Source: Flexilinea flocculi (lineage in GTDB: Bacteria; Chloroflexota; Anaerolineae; Anaerolineales; Anaerolineaceae). From it: DNA of 64,000 bases. Positions 34,404-43,463 of this stretch are shown in pieces (within the stretch, counting starts at the first letter, position 1; the number at the start of each line of letters is the position of its first letter). The notes beneath the pieces are model-generated. The model saw only the letters and a program-made list of their open reading frames with translations. It did no database searches and was not told where the DNA came from. The stretch is taken from NCBI RefSeq assembly GCF_001192795.1, contig NZ_DF968179.1, forward strand, positions 456,311 through 520,310, given 5' to 3'. The position numbers were made by a program, and so were the translations under genes.

Positions 34404-35771
34404 TCAGACGGTTTCCATCAGGATTTCGCTGAGTGTCGGATGTGCAAATATGTTTTTGTGTATATCCTGGATAGTTAGTCGATTTTTTGCAGCAAGTGTC
34501 AGTATGGGCAGCATTTCACTTACTTCCGGACCGATTAAGGACGCTCCTAAAATAATTCCGGTGGATGCATCCGCGATAATCTTTGCCCAGCCTTCGTTTT
34601 CTCCTATTCCAAGCGCTTTTCCGTTAGCGATGAAACTCGCTTTTTTAATTAGAACTTGCAAGCCTTTTTCGGAAGCAGTGTCTTCAGTCATGCCAAAGGA
34701 GGCAATTTGCGGAAAGCAAAAAGTTGTGTGCGGTATCAGGTTCGCATCTAAAGTTTCCGGTTCCAACCCTGCAATTTTTTCCGCTGCGATTTTTCCCATT
34801 GCTGAAGCTGAATGGGCGAGCAAGTATTTTCCAGTGAGGTCCCCTATGGCATAGATTCCCTCAATATTCGTCTGGCAATCATCATCGGTTAAAACCCAAC
34901 CCTTTGGATGGAGAAGAATCCCAGTTGATTCGAGCCCGATTCCGCTGCTGTTCGGTTGGAATCCGATTGCAATCAAGACTTGCTCGGCATCGATTTTCAT
35001 TTCTCCATTTTCGGAGCGGACGTGGACAGCGACACCAGCGTCAGTCTTGTCCACACCGATTAATGCTGTACCAGTTTTAATCTTAATCCCCTGTTTTTTA
35101 AACATGCGTTCAAGCTCAACACTAACCTCGGAATCTTCATTGGGAACCAGATGGTTTTTCATTTCGACAACGGTCACTTCCACACCGTATGCATTCCAGA
35201 TGGTGGCAAATTCAACACCGATCGCACCTCCTCCAATAATTACAACCGATTTAGGGAGTCTGGTTTGCAGGATTGCCTGTTGGTAATTCAATATTTTCTC
35301 CCCATCGGATTCCATTCCCGGCAATTCGATGGAATGGGCGCCTGTCGCCAGAATGATCGATTTTGTCATCAATTCTGTCAATCCTCCGGTTTTGTTTTGA
35401 ATCGTGATTTTCTTATCCTGATCGATGGTTGCATTGCCTTCAAAAACATCAACCGAATGTGTTTTCAACAGCGAAGCAACACCCATACATAATCGTTTAG
35501 AGGTTTTTCTGCTTCTTTCAACTGCCGCGGCATAATCCAACTGGAGGTTCTCAAAACTGATCCCAAAGGTTTTTGCATTTTTTCGGAGCATCCGTGCAAT
35601 TTCTGCATTTTTCAATAAGGATTTTGATGGAATACAACCTACATTCAGGCAGACACCGCCTAAATTTTCTTTTTCAATAATCGCTGTTTTCTTACCGAGC
35701 TCAGAAGCTCTCAGTGCTGCCACATAACCGCCGGGGCCGGCTCCGATGACGATCACATCGTATTGGTTCAT
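34404..35771 (-). CDS. lpdA: Dihydrolipoyl dehydrogenase
   Basis: A 455-residue flavoprotein disulfide reductase that reoxidises lipoamide in 2-oxoacid dehydrogenase or glycine cleavage complexes. The FAD site is GAGPGGYVAALRASELG (10-26), the redox-active disulfide is Cys41 and Cys46 in GGVCLNVGCIPSK, the NAD site is IGGGAIGVEFATIW, the second FAD motif is GIYAIGDLTG, and AHPTLSE provides the C-terminal catalytic His-Glu pair. No E1/E2 or gcv gene is adjacent, so its complex is encoded elsewhere. AGAGGAA precedes the ATG by six bases. Confidence 0.95.
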   Translation of the reverse strand: MNQYDVIVIGAGPGGYVAALRASELGKKTAIIEKENLGGVCLNVGCIPSKSLLKNAEIARMLRKNAKTFGISFENLQLDYAAAVERSRKTSKRLCMGVASLLKTHSVDVFEGNATIDQDKKITIQNKTGGLTELMTKSIILATGAHSIELPGMESDGEKILNYQQAILQTRLPKSVVIIGGGAIGVEFATIWNAYGVEVTVVEMKNHLVPNEDSEVSVELERMFKKQGIKIKTGTALIGVDKTDAGVAVHVRSENGEMKIDAEQVLIAIGFQPNSSGIGLESTGILLHPKGWVLTDDDCQTNIEGIYAIGDLTGKYLLAHSASAMGKIAAEKIAGLEPETLDANLIPHTTFCFPQIASFGMTEDTASEKGLQVLIKKASFIANGKALGIGENEGWAKIIADASTGIILGASLIGPEVSEMLPILTLAAKNRLTIQDIHKNIFAHPTLSEILMETV

Positions 35772-35796
35772 AAAATGTTCCTCTTTCGTGTATAGT

Positions 35797-35920
35797 CAGC
35801 AATTCGAAAGATGACGAGGATTCTTTGTTGTTGTGATGGCTATGCGTTTCGCACAAAGCCATCACAACAACAAGTTCTTCCCGATTGATTCGAATAGCAA
35901 TTCGATATTTCAAATTACTG
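35797..35920. repeat. Dispersed intergenic element, full form with long right arm
   Basis: Left end CAGCAATTCGAAAG; core stem TTGTTGTTGTGATGGC (35825-35840) pairs perfectly with 35858-35873, with inner TGCG-TTT-CGCA. The right arm CCCGATTGATTCGAATAG precedes the right end GATATTTCAAATTACTG. Confidence 0.92.
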
Positions 35921-36000
35921 GTTTTTTTGTAAATTCATTACGAATGAATTCTGCTGTCTAATCCCTTTTCCATCTTTTGTTGCAGAAATAGGAATTTTGA

Positions 36001-36080
36001 AAAAAGGGAGAAAAACTGTTGTTATGTTGTTTCCCGCATTGAGATAAAACTCTACAACAGCAAATAGTCCTTCCCCTATT
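36001..36080. repeat. Degenerate second copy of the intergenic element
   Basis: GGGAGAAAAACTGTTGTTATG and CTACAACAGCAAATAGTCC match the hairpin core and flanks, but the outer ends are eroded. It follows the copy at 35797 in the same 512-bp spacer between lpdA and the lacI-type gene; the remainder of the spacer holds the lacI promoter. Confidence 0.5.
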
Positions 36081-36150
36081 CCCTATCGTTGTATTTATTG
36101 TAATCTGCAAATTGTTCCAGAATAGCGTTTTTCGGATGAATCATCACTTT

Positions 36151-36198
36151 GTTATCGATAACGGTAACGTTCACAATTTCTTCTTATCAATGTATAAT
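36151..36198 (+). promoter_or_regulatory. Promoter and operator of the LacI-family gene
   Basis: TTCACA (36170-36175) and TATAAT (36193-36198) are 17 bp apart. Directly upstream, GTTATCGATAAC (36151-36162) is a perfect 12-bp palindrome that continues into GGTAACG, typical of LacI-family operators. A related site lies in the chvE promoter (41642-41665). Confidence 0.8.
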
Positions 36199-36283
36199 TC
36201 ATTTATTAGAAAACACAAATCAATTCTTTAACCAATTATAAAAAATTTTAATAAATGAAAGTGTAAAAATACAGGGGAAGCAG

Positions 36284-37309
36284 ATGCCGTATAAACGCGG
36301 AAGAAAAACCACAATCACAGATATTGCAAATCGTTGTGCGGTTTCAACACAAACTGTATCCCGCGTGATCAACAATAAACCGGATGTTTCTGATGAAACA
36401 AGAGCAAAGATTCAGTCTGCGATCAAAGAGATGAATTATTATCCGAGTGCGGTTGCCCGAAGCTTAGTAAAACAGCACAGTCTGACGATTGGTGTTGTTA
36501 TTGGTGGTTTACGATATTCAGGCGTTGCAAATACGTTGGACGGAATTACAAAAGCTTGTGAAGAAACAGGATATTCTCTGATTATTATTCAAGAGTTCCA
36601 GATTGATTCTCCGAATATTGTCCAATCCATTGAGACGCTGCTGGAACGGCAAGTCGAAGGAATTATTTATGCAGTACCGGACGTGAAAGGCAGCATCCGA
36701 CAAACCCAGGAAAGGCTTCCCTCATATTGTCCGCCCATTGTCTTCTTAAAGTGCGAACCGGATCAGAACTTTACAACGTTGTCACTTAACAACTATGGCG
36801 GCGCCCGAAAGGCTGTCGAGTACCTTTTTACTATTGGACGAAAAAATATCGGGCTTATTGCAGGACCTTTAGATTGGCTTGAATCGCGGCAGCGAAAACA
36901 AGGCTGGGAAGACGTTTTAAGAGAACGTGGGATTGAGCCTTCTCCCAATAAATGGGTGGAAGGGGACTGGTTGGCGGAGAGCGGTGAATCTGGTTTTCAT
37001 AAATTATGTCAAAGTTATCCAGAAATGGATGCTGTTTTTGTCAGCAATGATACCATGGCATTGGGCGCGATGCATTACGCAAGCACACATGGACTCCGTA
37101 TACCACAGGATTTCGCTGTGATCGGTTTCGATGATTTGCCGGAAGCAGCTTTTTTTATTCCATCTTTATCTTCGGTTACACATCCATTGCGCGAATTGGG
37201 GAGAAAATCGGTACGGATTCTTGTCGAACAGATTCAGAATAAAAGTCAGACATATGCCAATCAGACTATCGTACTCGATACTGGCCTGGTGATTCGAGAG
37301 AGTACATAA
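36284..37309 (+). CDS. LacI family transcriptional regulator
   Basis: A 341-residue regulator. The DNA-binding helix-turn-helix is TITDIANRCAVSTQTVSRVINN (about 9-30) followed by the YYPSAVARSLV hinge helix; the remaining 270 residues form a periplasmic-binding-like sugar-sensing domain (IGVVIGGLRYSGVANTLDGI ... DAVFVSNDTMALG ... AVIGFDDLPEAAFFIPSLSSV). AGGGGAAG precedes the ATG. Its operator-like palindrome recurs before the convergent ChvE-type transporter operon, so it most likely represses that operon and itself, relieved by the transported sugar. Confidence 0.95.
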   Translation: MPYKRGRKTTITDIANRCAVSTQTVSRVINNKPDVSDETRAKIQSAIKEMNYYPSAVARSLVKQHSLTIGVVIGGLRYSGVANTLDGITKACEETGYSLIIIQEFQIDSPNIVQSIETLLERQVEGIIYAVPDVKGSIRQTQERLPSYCPPIVFLKCEPDQNFTTLSLNNYGGARKAVEYLFTIGRKNIGLIAGPLDWLESRQRKQGWEDVLRERGIEPSPNKWVEGDWLAESGESGFHKLCQSYPEMDAVFVSNDTMALGAMHYASTHGLRIPQDFAVIGFDDLPEAAFFIPSLSSVTHPLRELGRKSVRILVEQIQNKSQTYANQTIVLDTGLVIREST

Positions 37310-37335
37310 ACTTTGCAATAGGTTTGAAATCCGTA

Positions 37336-37397
37336 TCGCTAATTTGAAATTATTATTTCTTGATTTAAAAAAAGCCAATCCATATTTCAAATTGCTG
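37336..37397. repeat. Short copy of the dispersed intergenic element
   Basis: CGCTAATTTGAAATTATT at the left and CCATATTTCAAATTGCTG (37380-37397) at the right; no hairpin core. Confidence 0.7.
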
Positions 37398-37426
37398 AAT
37401 AGGAATCCGTTACGATAATCAAATAT

Positions 37427-37468
37427 AAATAAATAGACACTCCGAAAAACTGGGGTGTCTATTTATTT
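37427..37468. terminator. Bidirectional terminator between lacI-type gene and permease gene
   Basis: AAATAAATAGACAC (37427-37440) pairs with GTGTCTATTTATTT (37455-37468), a 14-bp perfect stem flanked by A-rich and T-rich sequence, so it can serve both convergent transcripts. Confidence 0.9.
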
Positions 37469-37499
37469 TGGGAAAGGAGATTAACGAAAAAAAAGGAGA

Positions 37500-38666
37500 T
37501 TATTTTCCGCTTTTGTTTTTCTGTTTTACATCAAAGAAAACTGCCATCAGGAGTACCATGCCTTTAATTACTTGCTGCCAGTCAATGTTGATACCCATGA
37601 TGGACATACCATTGTTGAGAATACCCATGATAAAAGCGCCTACCAGCGCTCCGACAACCGTACCCACACCACCTGTCGTGGAAGCACCGCCGATGTAGTT
37701 CGCTGCAATCACATCCATTTCAAAGCTGTTGCCGGCTTTGGGAGTGGCTGAATTCAAACGGGCAGCGAAAACCATACCTGCCAACGCTGAAAGGACGCCC
37801 ATATTCATAAAACAGAAGAAAGACAGTCTGTCTGTGTTAATACCGGATAATTTTGTTGCTTTTTCATTGCCGCCCATTGCATAGATTCTGCGTCCTAAAA
37901 TCGTTTTATCCGTAATGATTGTGTAAATGACTGCCAGAACTCCCATCAGAACCAGGACATTCGGCAGACCTTTGTAGGAAGCCATGACGATACACAATCC
38001 CATAATTGCAGCTACGACAACCAGGTTTTTAACGATAAAGAACGGCAACGGGAGAACCTCAAATTCATATTTTTGATTATTTCTTCTGCTGCGGAAATCT
38101 AAAAATACGATGATGATGGAGAGAATGACTCCGATTACAATTGAGGTTAAATGGAATCCGGGATTATGGAAAAAGTCGGGAATAAAACCGGATGCAATCC
38201 GCTGAAATTCTTCCGGGAAAGGACCGACTGATTCTCCGCCAAGAAGCCAAAGAACAAGTCCGCGGAAGATCAGCATTCCTGCAAGCGTGACGATGAATGC
38301 GGGAATCTTCTGATAAGCAACCCAAAAGCCATTCCAGGCACCGATAGCGGCGCCAACGGCCAGACAGATCAGCATGGTTACATACACATTAAAATGATAT
38401 CTGACCATCAGAACGGCTGCAAGCCCTCCGATAAATCCACAGACTGAGCCAACGGACAAATCAACGACACCAGTAACAATGATCAACAGCATACCGATTG
38501 CCATAATGATAATGTAGCTGTTTTGGAGCAGAAGATTCGTAATATTGACTGGCCGCATTAGAATTCCATCCGTTGAAATCCAGAAGAAAATCATAATGAA
38601 TACCAGCGCTATCAACATACCATATTGGCGGATATTATTCTTGATAATGGACTTAAATGTATTCAT
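37500..38666 (-). CDS. Sugar ABC transporter permease (GguB/XylH-like)
   Basis: A 388-residue inner-membrane permease of the branched ribose/xylose/multiple-sugar family (BPD_transp_2). About ten helices are predicted; characteristic stretches are ITGVVDLSVGSVCGFIGGLAA, IPAFIVTLAGMLIFRGL and YIGGASTTGGVGTVVGALVGA. The start codon overlaps the ATPase stop (TAATG), so the two are translationally coupled. Together with the ATPase and the ChvE-type binding protein it forms a complete importer, likely for xylose, arabinose or galactose-type monosaccharides. It is the last gene of the operon, followed by a bidirectional terminator. Confidence 0.93.
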   Translation of the reverse strand: MNTFKSIIKNNIRQYGMLIALVFIMIFFWISTDGILMRPVNITNLLLQNSYIIIMAIGMLLIIVTGVVDLSVGSVCGFIGGLAAVLMVRYHFNVYVTMLICLAVGAAIGAWNGFWVAYQKIPAFIVTLAGMLIFRGLVLWLLGGESVGPFPEEFQRIASGFIPDFFHNPGFHLTSIVIGVILSIIIVFLDFRSRRNNQKYEFEVLPLPFFIVKNLVVVAAIMGLCIVMASYKGLPNVLVLMGVLAVIYTIITDKTILGRRIYAMGGNEKATKLSGINTDRLSFFCFMNMGVLSALAGMVFAARLNSATPKAGNSFEMDVIAANYIGGASTTGGVGTVVGALVGAFIMGILNNGMSIMGINIDWQQVIKGMVLLMAVFFDVKQKNKSGK

Positions 38667-40204
38667 TAGCCCATAACCTCCTGTGTTAACATAATTCTTT
38701 CCATGATCTTCTCTTGCGAAGCTTCCTTTGCCGGCATTTCACCAACAATTTTTCCTTCATTCATGATATAAATTCGATCACAAACGCCAAGAATTTCTGG
38801 TAATTCCGATGAAATCAGAATGATTGCTTTTCCTTCGCTGGCAAGTTTGTTAATGATCGTATAAATTTCAAATTTTGCGCCCACATCAATGCCGCGTGTG
38901 GGTTCATCCAGAATTAGTACTTCCGGATCAGCAAACAGCCATTTACTGATGACCACTTTTTGCTGATTCCCACCGGAAAGATTGACCGTTTTCTGCATAA
39001 TATTGGAACAACGGATACTAAGCTTATTTTTATAGTATGTTGCAGCCTGCAGTTCTTTGTGGGATCCGATGAACATTCCATCTTTAATGTTTTCAAGATT
39101 TGCCAACGTTACATTACTTTTAACGTCCTGGATCAAAACCAGCCCCAACGATTTACGGTCTTCGGTCGCATAAGCAATTCCGTTTTTTACTGCCTTTTCA
39201 ACAGAACTGACATCAATTTCTCTGTTATGCAATAGTACCTTTCCGGTGATGTGTCTGCCATATGCATGCCCGAAAATGCTCATTGCCAGTTCCGTTCTGC
39301 CTGCTCCCATTAGTCCGGCAATTCCGACGACTTCGCCTTTTTTGACGGATAAGTTTACTTCCTTGCAGACTTTTCTGTCACTATGTGTTGGATGATATAC
39401 ATTCCAGTCGCGGACTTCGAAAATTGTTTCCCCGATTGTCGATTCGCGTGGTGGAAAACGGTGAGTCAGATCGCGTCCCACCATATCGCGGATAATCCTT
39501 GATTCAGTAATTTCATCCCGATTTTTTTCAAGAGTTTCGATGGTTGCACCATCGCGCAGGATGGTAATTACATCGGCAACTTTTTTGATTTCCTGAATTT
39601 TATGAGAAATCAGGATGGAGGTCATGCCATGTTTTTTGAACTCAACTAACAAATCCAGGAGTTTTTCACTGTCTGTTTCATTGAGTGAAGCTGTGGGTTC
39701 ATCCAGAATCAATAGTTGAACTTTCTTGGAAATCGCTTTGGCAATTTCAACAAGCTGCTGTTTACCGAGTCCCAAATCGGAAATCAGCGTCTGCGGTGAT
39801 TCTCTTAACCCGACGGTCTTCAGCAATTCTTTGGATTTTTGTACTTCTTCATGCCAATTCACGATCCCGTTTTTGCGGGGTTCATTTCCCAGGAAAATGT
39901 TTTCTGCAATCGAGAGCATAGGAACAAGGGTCAATTCTTGATGGATGATTGCAATTCCGACGGATTCGCTGTCAGCAATATCTTTAAATTGTCTTTCTTC
40001 CCCCAGGAAAAAGATTTGCCCTTCATAACTGCCGTGAGGATATACTCCGCTCAAGACTTTCATCAGGGTGGACTTACCGGCGCCATTTTCACCCACTAAT
40101 GCGTGGATATCGCCTTTCCGGACAGAAAAACTTACATTGTCGAGCGCTTTTACGCCGGGGAAGGTCTTTGTGATGTTCCGCATTTCCAGGATAACTTCAG
40201 ACAT
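38666..40204 (-). CDS. Sugar ABC transporter ATP-binding protein, two ATPase domains (GguA/MmsA/XylG-like)
   Basis: A 512-residue cytoplasmic ATPase with two tandem ABC domains. The first has Walker [17 protein letters not shown] and Walker [12 protein letters not shown]; the second has a degenerate Walker A ([13 protein letters not shown]), signature [15 protein letters not shown] and Walker [15 protein letters not shown], the pattern of monosaccharide importers. An ATG at 40225 is in frame but has no ribosome site, while AAGGAAAA precedes the ATG at 40204, which begins [17 protein letters not shown] as in homologs. It is second in the chvE operon, about 300 bp after the binding-protein gene, with a hairpin and a repeat element between. 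Confidence 0.95.
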   Translation of the reverse strand: MSEVILEMRNITKTFPGVKALDNVSFSVRKGDIHALVGENGAGKSTLMKVLSGVYPHGSYEGQIFFLGEERQFKDIADSESVGIAIIHQELTLVPMLSIAENIFLGNEPRKNGIVNWHEEVQKSKELLKTVGLRESPQTLISDLGLGKQQLVEIAKAISKKVQLLILDEPTASLNETDSEKLLDLLVEFKKHGMTSILISHKIQEIKKVADVITILRDGATIETLEKNRDEITESRIIRDMVGRDLTHRFPPRESTIGETIFEVRDWNVYHPTHSDRKVCKEVNLSVKKGEVVGIAGLMGAGRTELAMSIFGHAYGRHITGKVLLHNREIDVSSVEKAVKNGIAYATEDRKSLGLVLIQDVKSNVTLANLENIKDGMFIGSHKELQAATYYKNKLSIRCSNIMQKTVNLSGGNQQKVVISKWLFADPEVLILDEPTRGIDVGAKFEIYTIINKLASEGKAIILISSELPEILGVCDRIYIMNEGKIVGEMPAKEASQEKIMERIMLTQEVMG

Positions 40205-40295
40205 ATTCAATTTTCCTTGTTTCATTTTTGTTAAGAAGCATACTTGTGGATTCTTCTCGGTCTAAAAAAGAAAAGCCACGCAGGCAGCTTCTTTT

Positions 40296-40421
40296 CAGTA
40301 ATTCGAAATATGGAATGGATTTTTTTATTGTTTTTTTGTTCTTACGCTTCGGGGAAAAAACAAAAGAACAATAATTATTTTCTCATGATTCGATAGGTCT
40401 CGTTTAATTTCGAATTGCCTG
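40296..40421. repeat. Dispersed intergenic element with hairpin core, within the sugar transporter operon
   Basis: Left end CAGTAATTCGAAATATGG; right end TAATTTCGAATTGCCTG. The core ATTGTTTTTTTGTTC...CAAAAGAACAATAAT pairs imperfectly around ACGCTTCGGGG. It sits between the binding-protein and ATPase genes of the same operon. Confidence 0.85.
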
Positions 40422-40445
40422 TTCTTCTCTTTAACACTGAATGAT

Positions 40446-40484
40446 AAAAAATGAACTGGTGTGCGTTTTTTTACACACCAGTTC
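40446..40484 (-). terminator. Attenuating terminator between chvE-type gene and ATPase gene
   Basis: GAACTGGTGTG (40453-40463) and CACACCAGTTC (40474-40484) form a perfect 11-bp stem with T residues following on the minus strand. It should lower downstream expression, giving an excess of binding protein over transporter. Confidence 0.85.
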
Positions 40485-40499
40485 CCTCAAAGAATCAAT

Positions 40500-41564
40500 T
40501 TATTTCAGTTGATCTTCAGTAATATAACCGCTGTCGATCAATTTTTCTTTGTAGTTATTGATGTCAATGCTGTATGGGGTCAGCAGATAGGACGGGACAA
40601 CTTTGACGCCATTGTCATAGGTGGTTGTATCATTGACAGGAACTTCCTTGCCGTTTAATGCTGCATCAACCATTGTGGCAGCCTGTTTTGCCAGTTCGCG
40701 AGTATCCTTGTAAACAGTGTATTTCTGTTCGCCGGAGATGATCATTTTTACGGAAGCAACTTCAGCATCCTGTCCAATAACAACCGGCCAAGGCTGGTCA
40801 GCTGTACCATAACCTACACCGCGAAGAGAGGAAATGATTCCACGGGAAAGTCCATCGTACGGAGAAAGAACTGCGTCAACACGTTTGTCGGTATAATAGG
40901 CACTCAGCAGGTTATCCATACGAGCCTGTGCAACTGCACCATCCCAGCGGAGAATACCGCAGGTGTCCAAACCCATCTGGCCGCTTTGTACAACCAGTTT
41001 GCCAGAATCGATATAAGGCTGCAGAATAGACATAGCGCCGTTATAGAAATAGGCTGAGTTTGTGTCATCCGGTGAACCGGCAAAGAGTTCGATATTGAAT
41101 GGGCCAGCCTGGTTTTTCAGATCCAAACCTTCTTCGATCTGTGAACCCATGATGACACCCACACCGAAGTTATCGAAGGTTGCATAGAAATCGACATCAG
41201 CAGTTTTGGAAATGAGGCGGTCATAAGCAACTACCAGCACACCTTGTTCTTTGGCTTTTGCCAGCACGTCGGAAAGTGTGGAGCCGTCAATTGCAGCGAT
41301 AACAAGCACATCTGCGCCTTTTGCTACCATGTTCTCGATTTGAGCAACCTGGTTCGGAATTTCATCCTCAGCAAATTGCAGATCGGCTTTGTAACCCATT
41401 TCTTCGAAGACTGCTTTCATGGTTTCGCCGTCTTTAATCCAGCGTTCTGATGATTTTGTCGGCATGGAAATACCGATCAGTTTCTGATCTGCCGCAGAAA
41501 CGGAGACAAAGGCGCCCAAAAGAATGGACAAAACTAATACTACTGCAATAATACTTCTCTTCAT
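40500..41564 (-). CDS. chvE: Multiple-sugar-binding protein (ChvE-type)
   Basis: A 354-residue secreted periplasmic-binding-type protein. A signal peptide covers about residues 1-24 ([10 protein letters not shown], then ADQKL); there is no lipobox Cys. The mature part matches ChvE/xylose-binding proteins: [66 protein letters not shown] and [14 protein letters not shown]. It is the first gene of the transporter operon and is followed by an attenuating terminator. AAAGGATC precedes the ATG. Regulation by the nearby LacI-type repressor is likely from the shared operator motif. Confidence 0.93.
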   Translation of the reverse strand: MKRSIIAVVLVLSILLGAFVSVSAADQKLIGISMPTKSSERWIKDGETMKAVFEEMGYKADLQFAEDEIPNQVAQIENMVAKGADVLVIAAIDGSTLSDVLAKAKEQGVLVVAYDRLISKTADVDFYATFDNFGVGVIMGSQIEEGLDLKNQAGPFNIELFAGSPDDTNSAYFYNGAMSILQPYIDSGKLVVQSGQMGLDTCGILRWDGAVAQARMDNLLSAYYTDKRVDAVLSPYDGLSRGIISSLRGVGYGTADQPWPVVIGQDAEVASVKMIISGEQKYTVYKDTRELAKQAATMVDAALNGKEVPVNDTTTYDNGVKVVPSYLLTPYSIDINNYKEKLIDSGYITEDQLK

Positions 41565-41641
41565 TGATTGATCCTTTCGTTATAAAAAGAAACTATTTTT
41601 TCCCCAGTCAGAAGAAAATCCCGGGATTTTTTTGCCGCATT

Positions 41642-41694
41642 GTTATCGTTCACGGTATCGATAACATCTTATCACATCAAAAAAAATGAACCAA
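41642..41694 (-). promoter_or_regulatory. Promoter and LacI-type operator of the chvE operon
   Basis: On the minus strand TTGGTT (41694-41689) and TAAGAT (41671-41666) are 17 bp apart. Immediately downstream, GTTATCG (41642-41648) and CGATAAC (41659-41665) form an inverted repeat over the transcription start, resembling the palindrome before the lacI-type gene. The rest of 41565-41906 carries only the ribosome sites and a TTGCG-TAT-CGCAA palindrome (41832-41844) upstream of the comM-like gene. Confidence 0.7.
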
Positions 41695-41906
41695 TATGAT
41701 GAACGTCATATTTTTGAAAATACATTTTTTTCTATGCTGAATTTTTCCAACAAAAAACGGAAATAATTGATATTGGATCATTTGACTTGTGCCAACCAGG
41801 GGAATTTTTATGAAAAAATTGCTATGACGAATTGCGTATCGCAACTTTAAGATCGATATATAATAATATCAATACAATGCACAAAATAACATAAAAGGAA
41901 GCGATA

Positions 41907-43430
41907 ATGCTTGCAAAAATTTATTCTTGCGCTGTTACTGATTTGAATGGAACGATTATCGAAGTGGAGGTGGATGCATCTTATCAGTCAATGCCGTATA
42001 CGGTCATTGTCGGACTGCCTGATATCGCAGTTCAGGAAAGCAAGGAACGCGTCCGTTCTGCAATCCGAAATTCTGAGCTTGAGTACCCGCGCAAGAAGAT
42101 TACGATTAATCTCGCACCGGCAGAATTGCGAAAGGAGGGACCTTCTTTTGATCTTCCAATTGCTGTTGGAATACTTCTGGCAAGCGGTGTGATTCCTTCC
42201 GATTCTTTAGAAGATAGTTTGATCATCGGAGAACTTTCTTTGGATGGTTCTGTGCGGCATGTTCGCGGGGTCCTTCCAATTACTGCCTGTGCGAAAGAGT
42301 CCGGCTTCAAACGTGTTTTTGTTCCAGCCGTTGATGCAAAAGAGGCGGCGCTGATCCCCGATATTGACGTTTATCCAGTCAGTACACTGTTGTCCTTATA
42401 TCAGCATTTATCCGGTTTGAGCCAGATCGTGTTGCAAGAATCAATGAAAATCACGCAGACAATTCCCGATGTCCTTACCGATTTCAGTGAAATCAAAGGG
42501 CAGGAACATGTCAAGCGCGGATTAGAGCTTGCGGCTGCCGGTTCTCATAATGTGTTAATGATCGGTCCGCCAGGCACCGGAAAAACACTGATGGCACGGG
42601 CTCTCCCTTCAATCCTTCCAGCGCTGAGTATTGATGAGGCATTAGATGTAACCAGAATTTACTCGATTGCCGATCAATTGCCGTCCGATATGCCCCTGAT
42701 TCAGAGTCGTCCATTCCGATCACCGCATCATACAATCAGCAATGTTGGTTTGGTGGGCGGTGGAAATCATCCGCATCCTGGGGAGATCTCTATGGCACAT
42801 CGCGGTGTCCTCTTTCTGGATGAATTTCCGGAATTTGGTCAGCGCGTGTTGGAAGTGTTACGGCAGCCGCTGGAAGATAAAGTAGTAACGATTTCCAGAG
42901 CCTCCGGATCGGTTTGTTTTCCGGCAAATTTCATGCTGGTTGCTGCCATGAATCCTTGTCCTTGTGGAAATTATGGCGACTCCGGCAGAGCTTGTACTTG
43001 TTCTGAGAGGATGATTACGCAATATCAAAAACGAATTTCTGGACCTCTGATGGACCGGATTGATATACATCTTGAAGTGCCAAGAGTCGATTTTCAAAAA
43101 TTAAGTTCGGTCCAGATTGGCGAATCATCCGCAACGATACGGGCGAGAGTGGAAATCGCCCGCGAGATTCAGCGGCAGCGTTTTATGGATAATGCTGCGG
43201 TGACCTGTAATTCAGAGATGCGGCCGGCGGAAATTCGAAAATTCTGTAAATTGGATGCTGATGGAGACCGCTTTATGCGTGCAGCAATGGATCGTTTCCA
43301 GTTTTCAGCTCGTGTCTATCATCGACTGCTGAAACTTTCCCGGACAATAGCCGATCTGAATCATGATTCTGAAATCAGATCGGAATGCGTTGCCGAAGCG
43401 CTTCAATATCGTCCGAAACGAACGGATTAA
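41907..43430 (+). CDS. comM: YifB/ComM family Mg-chelatase-like ATPase
   Basis: A 507-residue AAA+ protein. The N-terminal ChlI-like domain (about 1-165, LAPAELRKEGPSFDLPIAVG) resembles Lon protease folds; the AAA core has Walker A GPPGTGKTLMARALPS (about 220), Walker B GVLFLDEFPEF (about 293) and a four-cysteine stretch NPCPCGNYGDSGRACTCS; the C-terminal part has the Mg_chelatase lid. In Vibrio and other competent bacteria ComM is a hexameric helicase that extends heteroduplex during transformation; outside such species its role is less certain. AAGGAAG precedes the ATG. No competence gene is adjacent. Confidence 0.93.
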   Translation: MLAKIYSCAVTDLNGTIIEVEVDASYQSMPYTVIVGLPDIAVQESKERVRSAIRNSELEYPRKKITINLAPAELRKEGPSFDLPIAVGILLASGVIPSDSLEDSLIIGELSLDGSVRHVRGVLPITACAKESGFKRVFVPAVDAKEAALIPDIDVYPVSTLLSLYQHLSGLSQIVLQESMKITQTIPDVLTDFSEIKGQEHVKRGLELAAAGSHNVLMIGPPGTGKTLMARALPSILPALSIDEALDVTRIYSIADQLPSDMPLIQSRPFRSPHHTISNVGLVGGGNHPHPGEISMAHRGVLFLDEFPEFGQRVLEVLRQPLEDKVVTISRASGSVCFPANFMLVAAMNPCPCGNYGDSGRACTCSERMITQYQKRISGPLMDRIDIHLEVPRVDFQKLSSVQIGESSATIRARVEIAREIQRQRFMDNAAVTCNSEMRPAEIRKFCKLDADGDRFMRAAMDRFQFSARVYHRLLKLSRTIADLNHDSEIRSECVAEALQYRPKRTD

Positions 43431-43463
43431 TGACTATCTGAATTTCCAGATTTCCAATATATT

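Noticed and set aside
41832-41844. TTGCG-TAT-CGCAA palindrome as an operator of the comM-like gene
   Set aside because: Short, with no matching site or regulator in the window; left as an unexplained palindrome.
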